Part shown: positions 1-5,638 of the stretch, one piece after another
Layout of the letters: each line of letters opens with the position of its first letter
Position numbering within the stretch: position 1 is the first letter of the stretch
NCBI GenBank assembly: GCA_002719135.1
Contig: PBGU01000037.1
Span: 4,719-19,346 of the forward strand
DNA: 14,628 nucleotides
DNA from: Gammaproteobacteria bacterium
Lineage (GTDB): Bacteria > Pseudomonadota > Gammaproteobacteria > Pseudomonadales > Azotimanducaceae
Direction: 5' to 3'
Notes under the pieces: model-generated
The model's input: the letters and a program-made list of their open reading frames with translations, nothing else
What the model was told of the DNA's origin: nothing
Database searches by the model: none
Program-made: the position numbers and the translations under genes

Positions 1-1307
1 AGCAGCCTAGACAAGTTCCTGTAGTCCTCCGCGAGATCGGCATTGGTTTCTTTCAATTCTTCGATTTTTCGACAGGCGTGAATAACCGTCGTGTGATCTC
101 GACCGCCGAAAAAATCCCCCAGTTCCGGCAACGAATGCTGTGTCAGCTCTTTGGCCAAACTCATCGCCATTTGCCGAGGTCGTGCCACCGTTCGGTTGCG
201 ACGCTTACTCAACATATCTGCGTGCTTGATGTTGTAATACTCGGCCACTATTCGCTGAATGTTGTCCACGCTAACTTGTCGATCTTGTATAGCAATAAGA
301 TCCCGTAGTGACCTGCGAACATGCTCGACCGTAATTCGATGGCCGCCGAAGTGCGCGCTCGCCAAAACGCGGCGTAATGCACCTTCGAGCTCACGTACGT
401 TACTTCTTATCCTCTCGGCCATGTAAAACGCAACTTCGGAATCCAAAGTGATTCCCTCCGCCTCGGCTTTTTTCAGAAGGATGGCCACGCGCGTTTCTAG
501 ATCTGGGGCCTCGACTTCGACGGTAAGTCCATAAACGAACCTCGACTTAAGACGCTCTTCGAGCCCCTGAATTTCACTTGGATAACGATCACAAGTGAAA
601 ACCATTTGGTTCCCCCGCTCGTATAAAGCATTAAATACATGAAAGAACTCTTCTTGAGATCGCATCTTGTTAGCAAAAAATTGTATGTCGTCAATCAGGA
701 GCGCATCGACGGACCGATAGTGGTGCATAAAATCCTGCATCGTCCCCGTCTGCAACGCTTTCACCATATCTTGAACAAACCGTTGTGAATGCAGGTAAAC
801 GACCCTGGATTGCGGTGTTTTCATCAGGATTTCGTTGCCTACCGCATGCATTAGATGTGTCTTGCCTAAACCAACGCCCCCGTAAAGTAGCAGTGGGTTG
901 TATGACTGACCCGCGTTCTCGGATACCTGGAAGGCCGCTGCCCGCGCCAGCTCATTTGAATTTCCCTCAACGAATGTTTCGAAACGAAACGTTCCAATGA
1001 GGCCGCCCGACGCGCGGCTATCTCGGGCTTCGCCGCGCACGGGAATGCCCGCCAAGCGATCCCGACTCCCAACACCAAGATCAACGCTCAGGGGACTAGC
1101 GGGATCTCCCAGATCATTAATAAGCTCTTGAATTCTAACGAGAAACTTTTCTTCCACCTTGTCGCGAACGTATGGATTTGGCGCAAGCAGTCGTAAACAC
1201 GACTCGTCCATACGCACTTGCAGCGGTCGTATCCAGGTATTGAATTGCTGGGAGGAAAATTCGTCCTGTAGCCTTTCTAAACACTTCTCCCAAACCAATA
1301 GACCCAC
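1..1307 (-). CDS. dnaA: Chromosomal replication initiator protein DnaA (3' end truncated by window edge)
   Basis: DnaA binds DnaA boxes at oriC, oligomerises with ATP, melts the origin and loads the replicative helicase. Reading the minus strand gives an open frame with all DnaA domains: domain I (CLERLQDEF, TWIRPLQ), a short variable domain II, the AAA+ domain with Walker A GGVGLGKTH (about residues 143-151) and Walker B LLIDDIQFF, and domain IV with the box-binding signature GGRDHTTVIHACRKI. The frame is still open at base 1 and matches E. coli DnaA almost to its C-terminus, so only a few codons are missing. I chose the GTG at 1305-1307 because VGLLVWEKC aligns with the E. coli start MSLSLWQQC and a G-rich Shine-Dalgarno stretch lies about 8-10 nt upstream. 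An in-frame ATG at 1338-1340 would add 11 residues and is the alternative. The gene is divergent from rpmH, with the candidate origin between. Identity is certain; the start is likely. Confidence 0.97.
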   Translation of the reverse strand, partial: MGLLVWEKCLERLQDEFSSQQFNTWIRPLQVRMDESCLRLLAPNPYVRDKVEEKFLVRIQELINDLGDPASPLSVDLGVGSRDRLAGIPVRGEARDSRASGGLIGTFRFETFVEGNSNELARAAAFQVSENAGQSYNPLLLYGGVGLGKTHLMHAVGNEILMKTPQSRVVYLHSQRFVQDMVKALQTGTMQDFMHHYRSVDALLIDDIQFFANKMRSQEEFFHVFNALYERGNQMVFTCDRYPSEIQGLEERLKSRFVYGLTVEVEAPDLETRVAILLKKAEAEGITLDSEVAFYMAERIRSNVRELEGALRRVLASAHFGGHRITVEHVRRSLRDLIAIQDRQVSVDNIQRIVAEYYNIKHADMLSKRRNRTVARPRQMAMSLAKELTQHSLPELGDFFGGRDHTTVIHACRKIEELKETNADLAEDYRNLSRL

Positions 1308-1421
1308 TTTGTTTTCGCCCCCCCTGACGATCGAAATCATTGATTCTTAGACGTGGCCGCTCGTCACATTCTAATGACTATCTCAAGTTCATAGCTATTC
1401 ATGTCGCAACGAAATCTGTCC

Positions 1422-1449
1422 CTATTTTATTTTTATTCGAAATATCAAT
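1422..1449. other. A+T-rich block on the dnaA side of oriC
   Basis: 24 of 28 bases are A or T. The left part (CTATTTTATTTTTATT) resembles the T-rich 13-mers of the E. coli unwinding element. It lies about 85 bp from the nearest strong DnaA box and about 115 bp upstream of the dnaA start. It could be an alternative or second unwinding element, or part of the dnaA promoter region; the sequence does not decide between these. Confidence 0.4.
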
Positions 1450-1510
1450 GGGGTGGGTGTGTCCCGGTCAGATGTCTTTTTACCAATTCCTCGTTGTCGA
1501 TGTGTGTAAC

Positions 1511-1519
1511 TTGTGCACA
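1511..1519 (+). promoter_or_regulatory. Weak DnaA-box-like site
   Basis: TTGTGCACA differs at one position from the relaxed consensus TTWTNCACA. It contains the 8-bp palindrome TGTGCACA, so a box half is present on both strands. It lies within a larger inverted repeat (AACTTGT at 1508-1514, ACAAGTT at 1529-1535) whose right arm touches the first strong box. Confidence 0.4.
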
Positions 1520-1534
1520 GCCTTGCGAACAAGT

Positions 1535-1543
1535 TGTGGATAA
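1535..1543 (-). promoter_or_regulatory. DnaA box (perfect consensus, minus orientation)
   Basis: The plus strand reads TGTGGATAA, the exact reverse complement of the high-affinity consensus TTATCCACA. It is the strong box nearest dnaA and is opposite in orientation to the other two strong boxes. Confidence 0.88.
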
Positions 1544-1591
1544 GTTTGAGGGCTATTTTCGTCCCCCGCATGCACACGCCAAAACCAGCGT

Positions 1592-1600
1592 TTATCCACA
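1592..1600 (+). promoter_or_regulatory. DnaA box (perfect consensus)
   Basis: TTATCCACA is an exact match to the high-affinity DnaA box. A weak match, GCATGCACA at 1568-1576, lies just upstream. Its start is 55 bp from that of the next box. Confidence 0.88.
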
Positions 1601-1646
1601 TCTTTGGCCGCTGCTCATCGGTTGATTCCATCTGCATCGCGACGCG

Positions 1647-1655
1647 TTATGCACA
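1647..1655 (+). promoter_or_regulatory. DnaA box (TTATGCACA) next to the unwinding region
   Basis: TTATGCACA matches the consensus TTATNCACA. It is the strong box closest to the right A+T-rich block, followed by a GC-rich spacer of about 18 bp and then the (CAA)5 run. A box, GC cluster and trinucleotide tract leading into an A+T-rich stretch is the layout known for basal bacterial unwinding elements. Confidence 0.82.
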
Positions 1656-1673
1656 GGCGCATCGGGGACCAAA

Positions 1674-1688
1674 CAACAACAACAACAA
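1674..1688. repeat. (CAA)5 trinucleotide run at the edge of the unwinding region
   Basis: Five uninterrupted CAA units join the last DnaA box and GC spacer to the A+T-rich stretch. The complementary strand read 3'->5' is (GTT)5, which fits only the relaxed form of the DnaA-trio consensus ([G/A][A/T][T/A]). A role as a DnaA single-strand binding tract is therefore inference. Confidence 0.6.
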
Positions 1689-1711
1689 TCTTTATATATA
1701 TCTTATAAATT
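1689..1711. other. A+T-rich stretch, probable DNA unwinding element
   Basis: Apart from two cytosines, the bases from 1689 to 1711 are all A or T, including a TATATATA core. It directly follows the DnaA box 1647-1655 and (CAA)5 tract and runs into the rpmH -35 element. Position and composition suggest the duplex-unwinding element of oriC. Confidence 0.6.
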
Positions 1712-1739
1712 GACACTTTCAGGTCCCCCTCACTAGAAT
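1710..1739 (+). promoter_or_regulatory. Sigma70-type promoter for rpmH
   Basis: A perfect -35 (TTGACA, 1710-1715) and a near-perfect -10 (TAGAAT, 1734-1739) are separated by 18 bp. Transcription would start near 1746, about 25 nt before the rpmH ATG. A+T-rich DNA just upstream could act as an UP element, as expected for a growth-rate-controlled ribosomal protein promoter. It probably serves the whole rpmH-mnmE chain. Confidence 0.85.
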
Positions 1740-1770
1740 CGCCCCCTTCCGTGGTATCAGATCGCGACTC

Positions 1771-1905
1771 ATGAAACGAACGTATCAGCCGAGTGTAATT
1801 AAGCGCAAGAGAACTCACGGATTTCGACATCGAATGTCCACCAAGGCAGGTCGTAAAGTAATAAACTCGCGGCGTGCAAAAGGACGTAAAAGACTGGCCG
1901 TTTAG
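1771..1905 (+). CDS. rpmH: 50S ribosomal protein L34
   Basis: This 44-residue, highly basic protein starts MKRTYQPS and carries KRKRTHGFRHRM, the AGRKV segment and RRAKGRKRL that define bacterial L34. It is a small 23S rRNA-binding protein of the large subunit, and the length is typical of the family. The ATG at 1771 follows the strong promoter by about 25 nt; no clear Shine-Dalgarno is visible. The last 32 bases overlap the rnpA reading frame, so the two are probably translated in a coupled way. It is first gene of the rpmH-rnpA-yidD-yidC-mnmE chain and its position next to dnaA is the ancestral one. Confidence 0.98.
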   Translation: MKRTYQPSVIKRKRTHGFRHRMSTKAGRKVINSRRAKGRKRLAV

Positions 1906-2269
1906 ATCTAAACCACTGCGTTTTGGATATGGGCGCGCTCTGCGGCTCACGCAAAGGCATCAATTCAATCGGGTTTTTCGACAGGCCAGTGTACGACGGA
2001 CATACCCACCGTTGCGGTTGTTCGCATCGCCGAACAAGGGGACGACGCCGAGGCTTGGTCTCGTAGTGGGTAAGCGAGCAATACGTCGCGCGGTTGATCG
2101 CAATCGCTTAAAGCGAGCGATCCGGGAGTCATTTCGTAAGGAACAGTACCGATTGCCATCGATGGACATTGTCATCCAAGCGATGCAGGGAAGAGACGAT
2201 AAAAAAAATGCCGCCGAGTTGGACGATGTCCTGGCGCAATTATGGAAAGGACTTGAGGGTGACGCGTGA
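1874..2269 (+). CDS. rnpA: Ribonuclease P protein component
   Basis: RnpA is the protein subunit of RNase P and helps the catalytic RNA bind pre-tRNA 5' leaders. The 131-residue product has the family landmarks: RALRLT near residue 21, a hydrophobic strand followed by RLGLVVGKR (60-68) and the RNR motif in DRNRLKRAIRESFR (75-88), then a MDIVIQA strand. The only plausible start ahead of the conserved part is GTG at 1874, inside rpmH; no ATG, GTG or TTG occurs in frame between it and residue 20. A CTG at 1916 is a remote alternative. There is no good Shine-Dalgarno at 1874, which fits coupling to rpmH translation. The 3' end overlaps yidD by 11 bases. Confidence 0.95.
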   Translation: MQKDVKDWPFRSKPLRFGYGRALRLTQRHQFNRVFRQASVRRTYPPLRLFASPNKGTTPRLGLVVGKRAIRRAVDRNRLKRAIRESFRKEQYRLPSMDIVIQAMQGRDDKKNAAELDDVLAQLWKGLEGDA

Positions 2270-2552
2270 TCCGAAGCTAAAACGGTTACCAAGGCAGCTA
2301 GCTTTGGTGTTAATTCGGTTCTATCGGTTTTGGATCAGCCCGATGCTTGGCCCGCACTGCCGGTTCGAGCCGACTTGTTCTCAATACGCTGTGACGGCCA
2401 TCGAGAACCACGGGGCCGTTCTTGGTTTTTGGTTGACGCTGAAACGTCTGGGGAAATGCCACCCGTTTCACCCAGGTGGCGTCGATCCCGCCCCCCCAAG
2501 CCCTGATCGCTCGGCCAGCGAGCCTGTAGATCAGCGCGGAGTCGTTCGTTGA
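2259..2552 (+). CDS. yidD: Membrane protein insertion efficiency factor YidD
   Basis: YidD is a small inner-membrane-associated protein that assists YidC- and Sec-dependent membrane insertion. The 97-residue product has an amphipathic N-terminal part (LALVLIRFYRFWISPML, 14-30) and the hallmark cysteine motif CRFEPTCSQYA (34-44), then LKRLGKCHPFHPGG (61-74) and a Pro/Ser-rich tail. I chose GTG at 2259 because GGAAAGGA lies 7 nt upstream and it sits just ahead of the conserved region; an open frame exists further upstream but runs through rnpA. It overlaps rnpA by 11 bases and yidC by 4 (TTGA), typical of this gene's tight linkage to yidC. Three conserved cysteines are retained. Confidence 0.93.
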   Translation: MTRDPKLKRLPRQLALVLIRFYRFWISPMLGPHCRFEPTCSQYAVTAIENHGAVLGFWLTLKRLGKCHPFHPGGVDPAPPSPDRSASEPVDQRGVVR

Positions 2553-4264
2553 ACCCCTCTGAAATCATACGTTGGTCGTTACTGGCGGGATTGGCCGTTT
2601 TCGGGTACCTATTGATCCGGGCCTGGACGGCGGATCACGCCGAGGTTATGCCACTGAGCGAACAGCGGGCCCCGTTGCCAAACGCGGAAAGATTTGTGGC
2701 GCCCGAGATCGCTCCCGAGGACGTGGGCGACACGGATGTCCCAGATTCCAATCTGGTGAGTCGCGATCGATCCGCGCCAACGGCCGCCGCGGCATTGATT
2801 ACCGAGCGACTCATACATGTCGAAACCCCCCTTCAACACGTTTGGATTGACCCGGTGGGCGGAGATATCGCGGGATTGCAACTTCCAAAATATGGCGTGA
2901 GCCTTGAACAGCCCGGGGTGCCGCTAACGCTTCTGGATCGCAGCATGGAAAGCACTTACGTGGCGCAGAGTGGCTTGTTGGGTCGTGACGGGCCCGATGG
3001 CCGCAATGAGGGGCGCCCGAAGTTTAGGACGGATCGATATTCGTACGTTTTGCGCGAAGGGCAGAGACCAATGGAGGTCGTGCTGCATTATGAGCAAGGT
3101 GAAACCACGATCCGCAAAATTTACCGATTCCGCCCCGACGAATATCTCATCGATCTCGTCTACGAGATAGACAATCGCAGCAACGACGACTTTGTCTCCG
3201 CGCTGTGGGTTCAACTGAAAAGGGATGGGAAAACAGCCAATACGCAAACTGCCAGCAATTGGGGGCCGAGGTCGTTTCTCGGCGTGGCGCTAACGACGGA
3301 CGAAACGAATTACGAGAAGATGACATTTGAAGATCTCGACGACGATTCCCTGCGAGAAAGCAAAGAGGGTGGTTGGATAGCAATCATTCAGCGCTATTTT
3401 CTCGCCGCTTGGGTGTCTCAGACAGATCGACAGAATCGATATTTCGCGGAGCCTATGGGTTCGGGGCTGTATCGGGCGGGCTTTGTTGGCCCAGAAATCA
3501 CAATACCGCGCAACGCAGTTCGCACCCTCGAGGCACAACTCTATGCGGGGCCAAAAAACCAGAAACAATTGGGCTCAATTGCGACGCACCTCGACAGGAC
3601 GCTTGACTATGGGTGGTTTTGGTTTTTGTCGGAGCCGCTTTTTCTTTTTGTCGATTGGGTCTTCGGGTTGGTCGGAAACTGGGGCCTCGCGATCATTCTG
3701 CTAACGATCGTGGTCAAGCTCGCGCTGTTTCCGCTTATGGCCAGGAGCTACAAGTCCATGGCGAAGATGCGAATGGTCGCGCCACAACTCAAACGATTGC
3801 AGGAACGTTACGCCGACGACAAACAAAAGCTCTCGCAGGAAATGATGGGGCTCTACAAGAAGGAGGGCGCGAACCCCCTGGGGGGTTGTTTGCCGATGCT
3901 AATGCAAATGCCCGTTTTCTTTGCTCTCTACTGGGTGCTCTATGAAAGCGTTGAGCTGAGGCATGCACCATTTTTTCTATGGATCGTCGACCTTTCTGCG
4001 ATGGACCCGTACTTTGTGTTACCCATTCTGATGGGCGCGTCCCAGTACGGGATGCAGATGATGAACCCCCCCATGCCGGACCCGATGCAACAACAAATGA
4101 TGAAGATCATGCCGCTTTTCTTCTGTGTGATCATGGCCTTTTTCCCGGCGGGGCTTGTCCTTTATTGGGTCGTGAATAATCTCTTTTCGGTTGCACAGCA
4201 GTTTTACAACCACAGGAAATACGGGACTGCGGCGGGGTCCTTCGGTTCTTCAGGACGGGCTTGA
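2549..4264 (+). CDS. yidC: Membrane protein insertase YidC
   Basis: YidC inserts and folds inner-membrane proteins, alone or with SecYEG; in E. coli its substrates include ATP synthase subunits a and c, encoded downstream here. The 571-residue protein has the long gammaproteobacterial layout: an N-terminal membrane segment (about 8-25), a large periplasmic domain (to about 350) and five C-terminal membrane segments. Conserved cytoplasmic and groove parts are clear: SMAKMRMVAPQ, DDKQKLSQEMMGLYKKE, NPLGGCLPMLMQMP, APFFLWIVDLSAMDPY and GLVLYWVVNN. The charged groove residue is Lys390 where E. coli has Arg; Lys is also common in the family. The start is TTG at 2549, with GGAG 7 nt upstream; a later start would remove the N-terminal membrane segment. 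It overlaps yidD by 4 bases. Confidence 0.97.
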   Translation: MNPSEIIRWSLLAGLAVFGYLLIRAWTADHAEVMPLSEQRAPLPNAERFVAPEIAPEDVGDTDVPDSNLVSRDRSAPTAAAALITERLIHVETPLQHVWIDPVGGDIAGLQLPKYGVSLEQPGVPLTLLDRSMESTYVAQSGLLGRDGPDGRNEGRPKFRTDRYSYVLREGQRPMEVVLHYEQGETTIRKIYRFRPDEYLIDLVYEIDNRSNDDFVSALWVQLKRDGKTANTQTASNWGPRSFLGVALTTDETNYEKMTFEDLDDDSLRESKEGGWIAIIQRYFLAAWVSQTDRQNRYFAEPMGSGLYRAGFVGPEITIPRNAVRTLEAQLYAGPKNQKQLGSIATHLDRTLDYGWFWFLSEPLFLFVDWVFGLVGNWGLAIILLTIVVKLALFPLMARSYKSMAKMRMVAPQLKRLQERYADDKQKLSQEMMGLYKKEGANPLGGCLPMLMQMPVFFALYWVLYESVELRHAPFFLWIVDLSAMDPYFVLPILMGASQYGMQMMNPPMPDPMQQQMMKIMPLFFCVIMAFFPAGLVLYWVVNNLFSVAQQFYNHRKYGTAAGSFGSSGRA

Positions 4265-5568
4265 CCGAGACCATTGGTGCGATCGCCACACCGCCTGGTC
4301 GAGGTGGTATTGGGATCGTACGGGTATCCGGCCCCGATGCTCCGGCCGTTGCCGAGAGGATCTTGGGCCAATGCCCTCCACCGCGAATCGCAACCCACGC
4401 GGTGTTTCGAGATGCTAACGGCGACTCGGTCGACGAAGGCATAGCAATTTTTTACGCGGCCCCCCGCTCCTATACGGGAGAGGATGTCGTAGAACTCCAG
4501 TGCCATGGTGCGCCCGTTGTCTTAGATCTTCTTTTGAGCCATGCGTTAAGCATGGGCGTGCGCCTCGCGCGGCCGGGAGAATTTACCGAGCGCGCATTTT
4601 TGAATGATCGATTGGATCTGGCACAGGCAGAATCGGTCATCGACCTGATCAACAGTGCAAGTCAGCAGGCGGCGCGATCCGCCGCGCGTTCGCTCACGGG
4701 AGAATTTTCGAACGCGATCATGACGATTGATCAAGACGTTCTGAAGTTGCGAGTTTACGTTGAGGGGACAATCGACTTTCCGGACGACGAAATCGACTTC
4801 TTGGCGGATCGCGATGTCGAAACAGCCGCCGCAGACATCGACCAGGCACTAACGAACATTCTGGAAAGGTCGGCGCAGGGTACGTCCTTGCACGAAGGCC
4901 TCGACTTGGTCATTGGAGGTGACCCCAACGTGGGGAAGTCGAGCATATTAAACGCTCTGGTTGGGGACGAACGCGCGATCGTTACCAGTATTCCAGGAAC
5001 AACGCGCGATCTGCTTGACGCAGATCTCGTGATCGATGGGTTGCCGATCCGAGTGCGGGATACCGCGGGCATTCGCGAGAGCGGGGATATTGTTGAACAA
5101 GAGGGGGTGGCTCGTGCCCGGGCCGCCCTCGGGGTGGCCGATGCGGTGATGTGGGTTGTGGATGATGGCGAAGCGACCCCCACCCTTCCGGCGTTCGACG
5201 CGCCCACGCTGCTCGTCCGAAACAAATGCGATCTTACCGGTCGGGTGGCGGGGTGTATCGACGAACGCGACCTGCGACTCTCTGCGTTGACTGGGGCTGG
5301 TATCGATGAGCTCAAGAGCGCAATCAAGAACCTTGTCGGATTTGAGGGCGGCGAGGGAGCATTTCTAGGACGTCGACGGCACCTCCTGGCGCTGGAAGCC
5401 GCGCGCGCGTCGAATCAGGAAGCCTTAACCGAAATTAAGGCCGGGCGTGCTGAGTTGGCCGCCGAGGCGTTGCGAGCCACACAGCACGCTTTGGGCGAAA
5501 TTGTTGGTGCGACCACGACTGATGAGCTGCTCGGTGAAATTTTCGCGGCGTTTTGTATTGGCAAATAA
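4261..5568 (+). CDS. mnmE: tRNA modification GTPase MnmE (TrmE)
   Basis: MnmE works with MnmG to make carboxymethylaminomethyl-uridine at wobble position 34 of certain tRNAs. The 435-residue protein opens with TIGAIATPPGRGGIGIVRVSG, close to E. coli MnmE. The embedded GTPase domain shows G1 GDPNVGKSS (220-228), the GTTRD loop (246-250), G3 DTAG (267-270) and G4 NKCD (321-324). It ends with FCIGK, the invariant C-terminal motif whose cysteine is needed for modification. The G1 residue after glycine is Asp where Arg is common. The start is TTG at 4261, overlapping the yidC stop by 4 bases (TTGA), with AGGA about 8 nt upstream. It is slightly shorter than E. coli MnmE (454) but complete. It closes the first gene chain. 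Confidence 0.97.
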   Translation: MTETIGAIATPPGRGGIGIVRVSGPDAPAVAERILGQCPPPRIATHAVFRDANGDSVDEGIAIFYAAPRSYTGEDVVELQCHGAPVVLDLLLSHALSMGVRLARPGEFTERAFLNDRLDLAQAESVIDLINSASQQAARSAARSLTGEFSNAIMTIDQDVLKLRVYVEGTIDFPDDEIDFLADRDVETAAADIDQALTNILERSAQGTSLHEGLDLVIGGDPNVGKSSILNALVGDERAIVTSIPGTTRDLLDADLVIDGLPIRVRDTAGIRESGDIVEQEGVARARAALGVADAVMWVVDDGEATPTLPAFDAPTLLVRNKCDLTGRVAGCIDERDLRLSALTGAGIDELKSAIKNLVGFEGGEGAFLGRRRHLLALEAARASNQEALTEIKAGRAELAAEALRATQHALGEIVGATTTDELLGEIFAAFCIGK

Positions 5569-5638
5569 TGCGTTCGCCAAATCGCTCTGCAATGAAAAGA
5601 AAATCGGCTACGATACGCGTCCCCGTCGGTAGAACCCC
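5569..5638 (+). promoter_or_regulatory. mnmE-mnmG gap, possible weak promoter
   Basis: This is the only real gap between rpmH and parB. A -10-like TACGAT lies at 5609-5614, with only poor -35 candidates (CTGCAA at 5587-5592, 16-bp spacer, three of six matches). It may start a separate mnmG-rsmG-parAB transcript. No hairpin followed by a T-run is visible, so readthrough from mnmE is also possible. Confidence 0.3.

Larger units (their letters stand above)
1341..1770. other. oriC: Candidate chromosomal replication origin (oriC) in the dnaA-rpmH intergenic region
   Basis: This non-coding stretch separates the divergent dnaA and rpmH genes, the known origin position in Pseudomonas-like gammaproteobacteria. 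It contains three strong DnaA boxes (1535-1543, 1592-1600, 1647-1655) and weaker matches at 1511-1519 and 1568-1576. A+T-rich blocks lie on both sides of the box cluster (1422-1449 and 1689-1711), and a (CAA)5 run joins the last box to the right block. No GATC occurs from 1341 to 1759, so an E. coli-like Dam/SeqA-dense origin is not apparent. Short open frames here overlap one another, have no recognisable protein features and are best read as chance. Assignment as oriC is inference from position and boxes. Confidence 0.85.

Noticed and set aside
1444..1457. IHF-like site in oriC
   Set aside because: The TATCAA half is present but the TTR half does not match at the required spacing.
1340..1713. 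Several overlapping short open frames of 60-75 residues on both strands between dnaA and rpmH
   Set aside because: They overlap each other and the DnaA boxes, lack ribosome-binding sites and show no protein-like composition or known motif.
4755..5327. A 190-residue Ser/Arg-rich minus-strand open frame opposite mnmE
   Set aside because: Its composition mirrors the mnmE coding strand and it has no ribosome-binding site or family signature.
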